This document shows positions 52,615-61,026 of a stretch of 64,000 nucleotides of DNA, piece after piece (the first letter of the stretch is position 1; every line of letters begins with the position of its first letter). Below the pieces are notes generated by a model. That model searched no databases and was not told the origin of the DNA. It saw nothing but the letters and a program-made list of their open reading frames with translations. A program made the position numbers and the translations under genes. Origin of the DNA: Pontibacter ummariensis (GTDB lineage: Bacteria; Bacteroidota; Bacteroidia; Cytophagales; Hymenobacteraceae); contig NZ_FZOQ01000011.1 of the NCBI RefSeq assembly GCF_900188175.1, positions 62,001 through 126,000 of the forward strand. The letters are read 5' to 3'.

Positions 52615-54078
52615 CTATGCTTTCTCGGGAATGCCCTGCAGCGTAGCCAGCAGGAAGTCCCAGTACTTTTGCACAGAGCTGATCTGCACCCGCTCATCAG
52701 GAGAGTGGGCACCGCGGATGTTTGGCCCGAAAGAGATCATTTCCATGCCCGGGTAATTGGCACCAAGGATACCGCACTCTAGTCCGGCGTGGCAGGCATT
52801 CACCTCTGGCTCCGCCTTAAATTTAGAACGGTACAGGTCACCCATTAATTTGATGATGGCTGCCTCCGGTTTAGGGGCCCAGCCAGGGTAGGAGCCGCTC
52901 AGTTCTACAGATGCTCCTGCTAATTCCAGGGCACTCTGGATAGCGGCTGCCAGGTCTTCTTTCTCGCTGTCAACGGAGCTGCGGGTAAGGCACAGGACAG
53001 AATAGCTTCCTTCTTTTACCACTACGCGGGCGACGTTATTAGAAGTCTGTACCAGATTCTCGATATCCGGGCTCATGCGGTAGATGCCATTCGGGGTGGC
53101 ATAAATTGCCCGGATTAACTTACCTGTGAACTCCTTGGGGGTAACCTGTGCAGGTGCCGCTACACTTTCGATCAGCACTTGCAGGTTTGGGTCTGTCGTG
53201 GCGTACTCCTGATTAAGTATTTCTGCCTGCTCCTGTACAAGGGCTTCGAGGGCTTCCTTGTTCTCCTCGGCAACGGCTAAGAGGGCATAAGACTCCCGTG
53301 GGATCGCGTTACGCAGCCCGCCCCCGTCCACGGTGCTCAGGCGCACGTCAAACCGCTTGATGGCCAGGTACAGCAAGCGGTTCATCAGCTTGTTGGCATT
53401 GCCTCTGCCCCGGTGGATGTCCATGCCGGAGTGCCCGCCCGTCAGTCCTTTTACAGTCAGTTTATACCCAACCGTACCGGCAGGTGTTTTTTCCTGCTCA
53501 TACTGGCCGGTCGCGGTTACATCCACGCCACCAGCACAGCCAATTGTCAGTTCCCGGTCATCTTCTGTATCCAGGTTCAGCAGGATGCTGGCATCCAGTA
53601 AGCCCCCTTTCAAGCCAAGGGCACCGGTCATGCCTGTTTCTTCGTCCACTGTAAAAAGGGCCTCAATCGCTGGATGGGGGATGTCTTTAGAGGCCAGAAC
53701 CGCCATGATGGTCGCTACGCCAATGCCATTGTCCGCACCGAGCGTAGTGCCTTTCGCTTTCACCCAGTCTCCGTCCACGTACATGTCGATGCCTTGCGTG
53801 TCGAAGTCAAAGTCCGTGTCGTTATTTTTCTGGTGCACCATGTCCAGGTGGCTTTGCATGGCGATGGTCTGCCGGCCTTCCATGCCCGGGGTAGCAGGCT
53901 TTTTGATAATGACGTTGCCTGTTTCGTCTTCATAAGTCTCCAGGCCGAGGCGCTGGCCAAAGTCTTTTATAAACTGTATCACGCGTGCCTCTTGCTTGGA
54001 AGGACGGGGTACAGCATTCAGGTCAGCGAAGTTGTCCCAAAGCGCTTTGGGCTCCAGGTTGCGCACTTCTGAGCTCAT
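52615..54078 (-). CDS. pepD: Aminoacyl-histidine dipeptidase (Xaa-His dipeptidase, M20C)
   Basis: A 487-residue zinc dipeptidase. Metal and catalytic motifs are SHLDMVHQK (His, Asp), GADNGIG (Asp), DEETGMTGA (Glu pair), NLDTED (Asp) and GGHSGMDIH, with the final ligand His in the C-terminal GAHSPDE. It cleaves dipeptides such as carnosine-like Xaa-His. Monocistronic. Confidence 0.92.
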   Translation of the reverse strand: MSSEVRNLEPKALWDNFADLNAVPRPSKQEARVIQFIKDFGQRLGLETYEDETGNVIIKKPATPGMEGRQTIAMQSHLDMVHQKNNDTDFDFDTQGIDMYVDGDWVKAKGTTLGADNGIGVATIMAVLASKDIPHPAIEALFTVDEETGMTGALGLKGGLLDASILLNLDTEDDRELTIGCAGGVDVTATGQYEQEKTPAGTVGYKLTVKGLTGGHSGMDIHRGRGNANKLMNRLLYLAIKRFDVRLSTVDGGGLRNAIPRESYALLAVAEENKEALEALVQEQAEILNQEYATTDPNLQVLIESVAAPAQVTPKEFTGKLIRAIYATPNGIYRMSPDIENLVQTSNNVARVVVKEGSYSVLCLTRSSVDSEKEDLAAAIQSALELAGASVELSGSYPGWAPKPEAAIIKLMGDLYRSKFKAEPEVNACHAGLECGILGANYPGMEMISFGPNIRGAHSPDERVQISSVQKYWDFLLATLQGIPEKA

Positions 54079-54290
54079 AGTTTAGGTGGTTTTAGTGTTG
54101 TTTTAGTTAAGCAGCCGCAGCTGCTGCCTTAAAGGTACACATTTCAGGCGTAAGAAGGGACCTTCCTAAGAGGACCGTACCTGTTGCCTCGCCATTGAAT
54201 GATATTTAAGAATGATATTTTTAAAATTTATTTTTTTCTGGATGGCCCCGTTTCTATATTTGCACGCTTTTGCTAAACCGTTTTAGTAAG

Positions 54291-55190
54291 ATGAGCGACA
54301 AAGAAGAGGGAAGAACAACAAGGATGTCAGAAGTGAGGGTGATCGGTGCCGACATAGGCGGGACACACATTACGGCAGCAGCGGTAAATCTCCTGCCCGG
54401 CACAGTGCATGAACGGAGCAGTACGCGCAAGGCTGTCTTGGCAAATGGCGCGAAAGAAGAGATTATCAGCACCTGGGCACAGGCGATACGGGAGGCAGCA
54501 GGCGGCAAAGTAGTGGCAGGCATGAGACTAGGCATTGCCATGCCCGGCCCTTTTGACTATGCACAGGGAATCTCCCTGATGCAAAACCAGGACAAGTACG
54601 ATGCCCTTTACATGCTGGATGTGAAAGACCTCCTGGCGCTCGAATTGCAGCTGGAACCAGCCCACATTCGGTTCCTGAACGACGCTGCCTGCTTTTTGCA
54701 GGGAGAGGTCTTTGGCGGCGCGGCCAAAGGAGCGGCCAGGGCAATAGGCTTAACGCTGGGCACAGGCCTTGGTTCGGCCAAGTATCAGGACGGACTGGCA
54801 GCGGATGCCGCGTTGTGGTGTGCTCCTTTTAAAGATGGTGTAGCCGAGGAGTATATCAGTGCCCGCTGGTTGATCAGGCGCTATCAGGAGCTGACAGGCC
54901 AGAAAGTACGAAACGTAAAAGAGATGGTCGGGAAAGTGTCGGCCGAAAGCAAGGTACTGCAGGCGTTCCAGGAGTTCGGGCAGCATCTGGGGGAGTTCCT
55001 GCTCTCTTTTATCGGGGAAGCCGAATCGGAGGTGGTGGTGATAGGAGGAAACATCGCCAACTCTTTGGACCTGTTCAGGCCTGCTATGGAGCAGGCGTTG
55101 GCGGAAAACGGGATAATCATACCCATAAAGCAGGCACAGCTTGGAGAGTATGCTGCCTTGATAGGTGCTGCCAGCCTTTGGAAAGCGTAA
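54291..55190 (+). CDS. ROK-family sugar kinase
   Basis: A 299-residue kinase with phosphate-1 motif GADIGGTHITAAA, the catalytic Asp in FLNDAACF and the adenosine motif IGLTLGTGLGSA. The ExGH and Cys-rich zinc segment typical of ROK glucokinases is replaced by ALWCAPFKDGVAEEYISARWL, a form I associate with a Bacteroidota subgroup. The frame runs back to a TTG at 54270; ATG 54291 is chosen, 54324 is also possible. Probably phosphorylates glucose or a related hexose. Confidence 0.82.
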   Translation: MSDKEEGRTTRMSEVRVIGADIGGTHITAAAVNLLPGTVHERSSTRKAVLANGAKEEIISTWAQAIREAAGGKVVAGMRLGIAMPGPFDYAQGISLMQNQDKYDALYMLDVKDLLALELQLEPAHIRFLNDAACFLQGEVFGGAAKGAARAIGLTLGTGLGSAKYQDGLAADAALWCAPFKDGVAEEYISARWLIRRYQELTGQKVRNVKEMVGKVSAESKVLQAFQEFGQHLGEFLLSFIGEAESEVVVIGGNIANSLDLFRPAMEQALAENGIIIPIKQAQLGEYAALIGAASLWKA

Positions 55191-55269
55191 AGGTACTCTC
55201 TCTTTTTCTTACAGCCCCTTCTTATATCGTGCAAAACTAATTCTTGCTGTTTCAGTAATTACTTTCCAA

Positions 55270-55305
55270 CGCCAGGTGCTACAGCCGCAGGTGTAGTACC
55301 TGGCG
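55270..55305. other. Hairpin immediately upstream of the porin gene
   Basis: Fourteen-base arms (55270-55283, 55292-55305, one G-T pair) with an 8-base loop. No T run follows on either strand, and it ends 18 bp before the porin start codon. It may terminate the ROK gene or control porin translation. Confidence 0.5.
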
Positions 55306-55323
55306 CTGAGTCAGGCTGATCAG

Positions 55324-56541
55324 ATGGGAAGATTACTACAAACCTTATTGTTGCTCTTACTTACCGGCGCCTTCTCTTCAGGCTATGCTCAGGGAGTGCC
55401 TTTAGAAGCCTACTGGGATGAAGGGCTTAAGTTCAGGAGCGAGGACGGCCTCCACGTGCTTGGCGTGGGGGGGCGGCTGCACTATGATATCGCTTTCCTG
55501 AATCAGGAGGAAGTATTGGACAGCCTGTTTGAAGAGATAACAGACAAAGCGGAAGTACGAAGGGCACGCATTAGCTTTGAAGGGGTATATAACGGCGTGT
55601 TTGCCTACGAGTTTGAGGTAGACCTGCAGGAAACCCTCGAATATGCCGACATGTACATCGCCTTCCTGCGCGTGCCTTACCTGGACCTCCTGATGCTGGG
55701 GCACCTCCGGGAGCCGTTCGGGCTGGAGGAAAACACCAGCAGCAATGAGATCCCTTTTATGGAGCGCTCCCTCACCAGCGCCTTTGGCCCATCGCGCAAC
55801 CTGGGCATCATGCTACAAAAGCACTTTTGGCAAAACAGGGTGGGCGTCTACACCGGGGTGTTCAGACTAGTGGATGACCTGGGGGCGGATCTGGAAGGAG
55901 AGGGGAACCATGCCTTTACTTCGAGGGTAGCTTTCGGCTATGTGCTGGATACGACCGCAAATCGCGTACTGCACCTCGGGTTGGCAGGCAGTACACGGCA
56001 GCCAAAGGGAGGCCTGTACGAAGTGGAAATTGAAAACGAAACGAACACAAGCATTCGCTACATCAGAACCGGTAAGCTGGAGGAGGTAGACCGGGTAAAG
56101 CTGATAGGGGGAGAAGTGGGGTATACGCAGGAGGCCTTAACCCTTCAGGCCGAATATGTGAGTGCCTTCGTTAAATTTGAGGAGGAGGCAGGGTTGGCGA
56201 AAAGACACGGGAGGTATGAAAGTTATTACATCATGGCGTCCTATTTTTTGAGCGGCGGCCTTAGAAAATACGATACTGACAGCAACGAGCTCTCGGATAT
56301 CGTTCTTACCCAAAAGAGACAGCCTTTTAGGGTAAACGGAGCGTGGGAGGTAGGTGTACGTTATTCTTATATCAATTTGATAGACAGTGTACAGCCGTTC
56401 CGGCAGATGCAGGATCTCACCTTGGGGGTAAACTGGTACCTTAGTTCTTCTGCTCGCCTGATGATGAACTATGTCTTCACTAAACTACAGCAGGAGTATA
56501 ACGCACAGTCGCTTCAGTTTCGGATACAGGTTGTCTTCTAG
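55324..56541 (+). CDS. Phosphate-selective porin O/P-like outer-membrane protein
   Basis: A 405-residue exported protein with a signal peptide (about 1-22). Alternating hydrophobic/aromatic strands and the motifs RRARISFEGVYNGVFAYEFE, GHLREPFGLEENTSSN and SRNLGIMLQKHF are typical of OprP/OprO barrels; it ends in FQIQVVF-like sequence with terminal Phe. It probably passes phosphate or another small anion. No phosphate genes are adjacent. Confidence 0.85.
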   Translation: MGRLLQTLLLLLLTGAFSSGYAQGVPLEAYWDEGLKFRSEDGLHVLGVGGRLHYDIAFLNQEEVLDSLFEEITDKAEVRRARISFEGVYNGVFAYEFEVDLQETLEYADMYIAFLRVPYLDLLMLGHLREPFGLEENTSSNEIPFMERSLTSAFGPSRNLGIMLQKHFWQNRVGVYTGVFRLVDDLGADLEGEGNHAFTSRVAFGYVLDTTANRVLHLGLAGSTRQPKGGLYEVEIENETNTSIRYIRTGKLEEVDRVKLIGGEVGYTQEALTLQAEYVSAFVKFEEEAGLAKRHGRYESYYIMASYFLSGGLRKYDTDSNELSDIVLTQKRQPFRVNGAWEVGVRYSYINLIDSVQPFRQMQDLTLGVNWYLSSSARLMMNYVFTKLQQEYNAQSLQFRIQVVF

Positions 56542-56700
56542 GTGTAAGCCCCGATTCCGTTTGGCTTAGGAGTGCCTTGCCCTGCCTGCCACGCAAGGCG
56601 AATAACTGACGAAGGCAGAAAATACTCACCTTAAAAGAGGGGTTAAGAGCTCTAAAAAGCCTATTTTTAAGCTTTCTGAATAATTAGCAAAAATTTATAC

Positions 56701-57204
56701 ATGAGTACTGAAAACGAAAAACAGCAGCTTTTTAAAGAGACGGAGCAGAAATTAACAGCACAGGGCTTCACCGTGGAGAAGCAGGACCAGACCCGCCCCT
56801 GGGGAGGCTTTTTTGTGATAAACGAAGACCAGGCACAGCAGTTTGCCGACACATATTTCGATGGCATGGATGTGGACCAGCTAAAGATATCCGGTAAACT
56901 GAGTCCCAAGATCTTGATCGTGGCCCCGGAAAAGCGCCTGTCGTGGCAGTACCACCACCGCCGTGCCGAGATCTGGAAAGTAGTGCAGGGAAAAGTAGGA
57001 GTGGTAACCAGCGATACAGACGAAGAAGGTGAGTTGAAAGAGTACGAGCCAGGCCAGACGATTACCCTGAAGCAAGGCGAGCGTCACCGCCTGGTAGGCC
57101 TAAAAGACTGGGGCGTGTTGGCAGAGATCTGGCAGCACACAGATGCCAATAACCCTTCAGACGAAGAGGACATCGTGCGCGTGCAGGACGACTTTGGCCG
57201 CTAA
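56701..57204 (+). CDS. Cupin of the type II mannose-6-phosphate isomerase group
   Basis: A 167-residue cupin domain protein. The family motifs RPWGGFFV, PKILIVAPEKRLSWQYHHRRAEIW and KQGERHRLVGL carry the metal-binding His and Glu. In longer proteins this domain is the isomerase part of bifunctional mannose-1-phosphate guanylyltransferases. Here it stands alone with an extra 40-residue N-terminal segment. Fructose-6-phosphate/mannose-6-phosphate interconversion is likely. Confidence 0.8.
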   Translation: MSTENEKQQLFKETEQKLTAQGFTVEKQDQTRPWGGFFVINEDQAQQFADTYFDGMDVDQLKISGKLSPKILIVAPEKRLSWQYHHRRAEIWKVVQGKVGVVTSDTDEEGELKEYEPGQTITLKQGERHRLVGLKDWGVLAEIWQHTDANNPSDEEDIVRVQDDFGR

Positions 57205-57232
57205 CAGGCGCTAAGCAAACATTGCAGCAGAG

Positions 57233-57265
57233 CAGGAAAGGGAGCCGTCATAGCTCCCTTTCCTG
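57233..57265. terminator. Bidirectional terminator
   Basis: Perfect 13-base arms (57233-57245, 57253-57265) with a 7-base loop and a following TTTT, between the convergent cupin and PhzF genes. Confidence 0.85.
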
Positions 57266-57283
57266 TTTTATTCTACCAAAGGA

Positions 57284-58075
57284 CTAAGCCTCAACTTGTA
57301 TCTGCCCTACCAGGTAGGTCCTCGCCTGGCCCTTAATGTACACTCTGTCGCCGGCATCTGTACAGGTCAGCTTGCCTATCCTGTCTGATAACTGTAGGGC
57401 TTCAAGCGCTGTTTTTCCTAAGCGCTTTGCCCAGAAAGGGATTAGGCTACAGTGGGCCGACCCGGTAACAGGGTCTTCAAAAACGGAGGCCTGAGGGGTA
57501 AAGAAGCGCGATACAAAGTCTACCGTGTCTCCCTGCGCAGTCACGATAATGCCGCCTGGGTCCAGGTTTACTCTGTCGATCTTTGACCGGTCTGGCTGCA
57601 AGTTGCGGATTTCTTCTTCAGACTTGTACACGAGCACGTAGTCCCGGGCCTTGTGTACTTCCTGCGGTTGTATGTTCAGTCCTTCCGCGATTTCTGAGGG
57701 CAGCGTACTTACCTGCGGTGCCCTGCTCGGGAAGTCCAGGCTGAGGTAATCTCCCTCTTTTGTAACGGTAAGCACGCCCGACTGCGTGTGAAAGGCAATG
57801 TTGGTAGCCGGGTACTGTAGGTGCTGAAACAGAACATGGGCCGAGGCAAGGGTGGCGTGCCCGCAGAGGTCCATTTCGATTTCCGGGGTAAACCAGCGCA
57901 GGTCCACATGCTTATCATGCTGTATGAAAAAGGCCGTTTCGGCTACGGCGTTCTCCTTCGCGATGGCCAGCAAAGTCTCATCCGGCAACCATTTCTTTAA
58001 GGGAACTACACAGGCAGGGTTGCCGCCAAATATTCTATCCGTAAAGGCGTCTACCTGGTAAATGGAAAGCGTCAT
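57284..58075 (-). CDS. PhzF-family isomerase/epimerase
   Basis: A 263-residue protein of two pseudo-symmetric DAP-epimerase-like halves. The catalytic Glu46 is in AVAETAFF. Other motifs are FGGNPACVV, DLCGHATLASAHVLF and EDPVTGSAHCSL. The substrate of most non-phenazine members is unknown. It is followed upstream on the same strand by a small monooxygenase-like gene. Confidence 0.88.
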   Translation of the reverse strand: MTLSIYQVDAFTDRIFGGNPACVVPLKKWLPDETLLAIAKENAVAETAFFIQHDKHVDLRWFTPEIEMDLCGHATLASAHVLFQHLQYPATNIAFHTQSGVLTVTKEGDYLSLDFPSRAPQVSTLPSEIAEGLNIQPQEVHKARDYVLVYKSEEEIRNLQPDRSKIDRVNLDPGGIIVTAQGDTVDFVSRFFTPQASVFEDPVTGSAHCSLIPFWAKRLGKTALEALQLSDRIGKLTCTDAGDRVYIKGQARTYLVGQIQVEA

Positions 58076-58137
58076 ATCGTTTAAGTTAAGCTTAGCTAAG
58101 CCGTGTAGGTGACTTCGTAGTGGCGTACTTCCTTGTC

Positions 58138-58401
58138 TTAGCTGACCATCATTTGTTGTGCCTTGTCTGACACCACGGCTACGGTGAGATGCTCGCCGGC
58201 AAATTTCTGAATGGCCTCCATAGAGGACCAGTTCGAGATAATCAGGAAGTCTACCGCATGGCTGAGCTCCCGCCGCATGATAGAAGCCCCCTGAAAGCCT
58301 TCCAGCAGGGCCATTTTCGGGAAAAGTTCTTCCTGCAGGTACTTCGTGTAGTTATTTGCTTCCTCAGGCTTTACCTGGCCTGTCCAATATCTTGCGATCA
58401 T
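58138..58401 (-). CDS. Small antibiotic-biosynthesis-monooxygenase (ABM)-like protein
   Basis: An 87-residue ferredoxin-like alpha/beta protein beginning MIARYWTGQVK, with FPKMALLEGFQGASIMRR and a DFLIISNWSSMEAIQKFAG helix, typical of dimeric ABM domains. The frame runs back to 58536, but the extra residues are Ala/Pro-rich and not family-like, so 58401 is chosen (58428 is an alternative). Its stop lies 62 bp before the PhzF start. Confidence 0.75.
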   Translation of the reverse strand: MIARYWTGQVKPEEANNYTKYLQEELFPKMALLEGFQGASIMRRELSHAVDFLIISNWSSMEAIQKFAGEHLTVAVVSDKAQQMMVS

Positions 58402-58670
58402 GTTCTGTTGCTTTTGAGCGCCTGCCATCCTGGTTCGAGGCGCTACTAATGCGGGCAATTTACAAAATATGACTGGAATAGGCGCGGGGAGCGCAGCAAA
58501 GCGGAGATTGGTCTGGGTCCTGTTAGCAACCAACATTTACTTGAAAGGGATCAAGTCCTTTGTTGCCCTGGGTTTTAAAGCCCGTTCCAGTTTCGTCCAG
58601 ACAGGAGGTGAATAGTGCATGGTAAGCTGCTGGGGAGAGGGGTGCTGCACTTTTGTGGCTTTCCCTTCTG
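58402..58670. other. Intergenic spacer
   Basis: 269 bp between two small monooxygenase-like genes. It shows no supported gene; it probably contains the promoter of the ABM-like gene. Confidence 0.4.
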
Positions 58671-58994
58671 TTACCATTTAACGTGCACGGTGGCCCAGCT
58701 AATGAGTATCCTACTGTCGTTGGTCCAATGTACATAGGAAGCCTCATTGCACCACAGTGGTAATTTCTGCATGGCTTCGCGGTGCGGTGCAGCGTTCCGC
58801 AAGGCTTTCATGGCAGCGGCGTCTTGCCATCGCGTGAGTGTCCAGAACGTGAGGTGCTTGTCAATTAACTCTTTTCCTCCTAAAAAGCCCGGGCTCTGGC
58901 TTAACTGCTTTACTGTCGCCTCGTTGGCAAGAAAGAAAGCAGGCAGGTGAAAAACAGAGCTCACCCGAAGCCTGGTTGCTGATACAAAGACCAT
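58671..58994 (-). CDS. DUF3291/ABM-like small protein
   Basis: A 107-residue protein similar to small DUF3291 or ABM-type proteins: SATRLRVSSVFHLPAFF, SPGFLGGKELIDKHLTFWTLTRWQD and PHREAMQKLPLWCNEASYVHW. The fold is expected to be a ferredoxin-like dimer. A perfect 17-base dyad lies 12-28 bp before the start. Function unknown; heme or quinone chemistry is seen in related folds. Confidence 0.72.
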   Translation of the reverse strand: MVFVSATRLRVSSVFHLPAFFLANEATVKQLSQSPGFLGGKELIDKHLTFWTLTRWQDAAAMKALRNAAPHREAMQKLPLWCNEASYVHWTNDSRILISWATVHVKW

Positions 58995-59005
58995 ACGTGT
59001 TTTCC

Positions 59006-59022
59006 TTAGTTCTTAGAACTAA
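59006..59022. promoter_or_regulatory. Perfect operator-like dyad upstream of the DUF3291-like gene
   Basis: TTAGTTC-TTA-GAACTAA. The half-sites are identical to those of the GbsR/MarR dyads at 50089 and 50642, but the spacer is 3 instead of 10 bases. Its place next to the start codon suggests repression. Confidence 0.55.
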
Positions 59023-59319
59023 CAGGTTTACCAGTCATGACAATTTTTTGTAAGTGGTTGCCACCAAGTAGGAAACAATAGCTCACAGGCCTGTTATGAT
59101 TATGTTCATGGGAATCAGTAAAATAGCTTGGTAAATAAATGTAAAAAGAAGTAAATTAAGAAAAAGGGCAGGAAAGAGAGGGAACAGCTCTGTTTCTGAT
59201 GGGTGAAGAAGATACCTGCCCTGCATTCTGGTGTACGCCTTGATCCTTTGGCCACGCAGCTTTGTTCCGCGTATAGATGCTAAACAATAAAGCAATTTCG
59301 TTAAAAGAATAAAATACCT

Positions 59320-59754
59320 ATGTTAATTTTTTGGACGTTCGTGTTGGGGGCAGTACTGGGGTACCTGTATGGCTATCATATCAGGCCAAAGCAACGCTTG
59401 CGTAAGGCCCTGAAAGAGGTGCGGGAGCGGTGCGTGGCTGCCCTGGAGGAGGGAAACAAAGGGGTGTACAAGACCCTGGTTACAGACCACAACAAATCTT
59501 CGGAGCTAGTGGTAGAGGTACGGGAATTAGCCGTGACCCAGAGCGGGCAGGTGAAGGTGGAGTACCTCAGCGCTTTTTACAAGAACCCGGAGTTCCGAAC
59601 CAAGAAGGGAGATGCCCTGCTGAAAGAAGTGCATGGGCTGTTGGGCGAGTACCTGCCTCTGAATGAGATAGAATGGTACGAGACCAATGAACGACACGAG
59701 AAAATAAAGAAGTACCTGAGTTCTTTACCCCTCACATACCACAACCTACTTTAA
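59320..59754 (+). CDS. Membrane-anchored protein of unknown function, first gene of the TelA operon
   Basis: A 144-residue protein. Residues 1-20 form a membrane helix, followed by a basic stretch (IRPKQRLRKALKEVRERC) and a mixed alpha/beta domain (about 50-135). I do not recognise a family. It ends 10 bp before the TelA gene, so it is likely cotranscribed and may anchor the TelA complex to the inner membrane. Confidence 0.7.
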   Translation: MLIFWTFVLGAVLGYLYGYHIRPKQRLRKALKEVRERCVAALEEGNKGVYKTLVTDHNKSSELVVEVRELAVTQSGQVKVEYLSAFYKNPEFRTKKGDALLKEVHGLLGEYLPLNEIEWYETNERHEKIKKYLSSLPLTYHNLL

Positions 59755-59764
59755 CCCTAAAAAG

Positions 59765-60850
59765 ATGGAAAAAACAGACATTTCAGCAGCCGAGAACAAA
59801 GAGTTGATCCAACAGCGTGCACAGGCCATCTCCAAAACCATTGACCCGACGAAGCCGGACAGCCTGAGTAACTTTGGTGTGGAGACGCAGCGCAAGCTGG
59901 GCTATTACTCCAACGAATTGCTGACCAAGGTAAAGGCCAAGGACTCCGGGGATGTCGGGGCTGCGATTAATGAACTGCTGAACCAGATCAACATGGTGAA
60001 GATCGACGGTGAGGAGAAACGGGGAATGTTCTCCCGCCTGCCTTTCGTGAATAAAATAAAGGATCGCTCGAAGCGGATCGCCACCCAGTACAACAGCATT
60101 TCTGAAAACGTGGACGACGTGGTCGTGAAGCTGGAGAAAACCCGGCAGAGTGTGATGAAGGACACGACCAGCCTGGAAGTGATGTTTAACCAGGCGGTGG
60201 AGTATATCCAGGAGATCCGGACAGTGATTGCTGCGGGTAAGATGAAGATCGAGGAGCTGGAAACAGAGACGATCCCGAAGCTGCAGGCCGAAGTAGAGGC
60301 AAGCGAGCAGGATGAACTGGCTGTGCAGCGCCTCAGCGATATGATCGCCTTTAAAGAGCGGCTTGAAAAAAAGGTGCACGACTTTACCCTGTCCCACACC
60401 ATTGCCACACAATCCATGCCGCAGATACGCATGCTGCAGACAACCAACGATGTGCTGGCTCAGAAAATACAGAACTCCATTGTGACCGTTATCCCTGTGT
60501 GGCGCCAGCAGGTGGCCATAGCCCTGGGTTTGGAGAAGCAGCGCAAGGCCCTGGAGATACAGAAGAAAGTAACCGATACGACCAATGAAATGCTGCTGAA
60601 GAACTCTCAGCTCCTGAAGACCAACGTGGTAGCGGCAGCACAGGAAAATGAACGCGGCATCGTAGACGTGGAGACGCTGAAGAAGGTAAACCGTGACATG
60701 GTGGAGACGCTGGATGCGGTGATCAAGATATCGGAAGAGGGAAACCGCAAACGTGCCGAGGCGGTGAAAGAACTGGCAGCCGTACAGGAGGAGCTCAACA
60801 GCAAAGTGCTTGGCACCTTTGGCAAATCAAAACAAATTGAGGTAGAATAA
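59765..60850 (+). CDS. TelA/KlaA-family toxic-anion-resistance-like protein
   Basis: A 361-residue, all-helical cytoplasmic protein of the TelA family. Typical segments are the N-terminal FGVETQRKLGYYSNELLTKV, long coiled coils, and the C-terminal WRQQVAIALGLEKQRKALEIQKKVTDTTNEML. TelA proteins are linked to tellurite resistance and to envelope stress, but a mechanism is not established. The stop overlaps the next start by one base (TAATG). Confidence 0.88.
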   Translation: MEKTDISAAENKELIQQRAQAISKTIDPTKPDSLSNFGVETQRKLGYYSNELLTKVKAKDSGDVGAAINELLNQINMVKIDGEEKRGMFSRLPFVNKIKDRSKRIATQYNSISENVDDVVVKLEKTRQSVMKDTTSLEVMFNQAVEYIQEIRTVIAAGKMKIEELETETIPKLQAEVEASEQDELAVQRLSDMIAFKERLEKKVHDFTLSHTIATQSMPQIRMLQTTNDVLAQKIQNSIVTVIPVWRQQVAIALGLEKQRKALEIQKKVTDTTNEMLLKNSQLLKTNVVAAAQENERGIVDVETLKKVNRDMVETLDAVIKISEEGNRKRAEAVKELAAVQEELNSKVLGTFGKSKQIEVE

Positions 60851-61026
60851 TGGAGGGCAAGGACAGCAAGAGCCAAAGCAAGCAGCATATTCTGTCGCAG
60901 GAGCAGGAAGCATTGCTGGACCTGTACATTCAAAAGCTGGATGATTACTTTGAGGGGCTGAAAGCGTCCGAGAAAGTACAGGTAGAAGTGGAAACCCTGC
61001 ACCTGAAGAAGATACTGACAAAATGA
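60850..61026 (+). CDS. 58-residue helical protein in the TelA operon
   Basis: An ATG at 60850 overlaps the TelA stop by one base, and its TGA at 61024-61026 overlaps the next ATG at 61023 by four bases. The 58-codon frame encodes a charged, helical, Lys/Glu/Leu-rich protein (QEQEALLDLYIQKLDDYFEG and a following helix). The tight overlaps on both sides are good evidence that it is translated. It has no recognised family; a coiled-coil partner of TelA is plausible. Confidence 0.8.
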   Translation: MEGKDSKSQSKQHILSQEQEALLDLYIQKLDDYFEGLKASEKVQVEVETLHLKKILTK

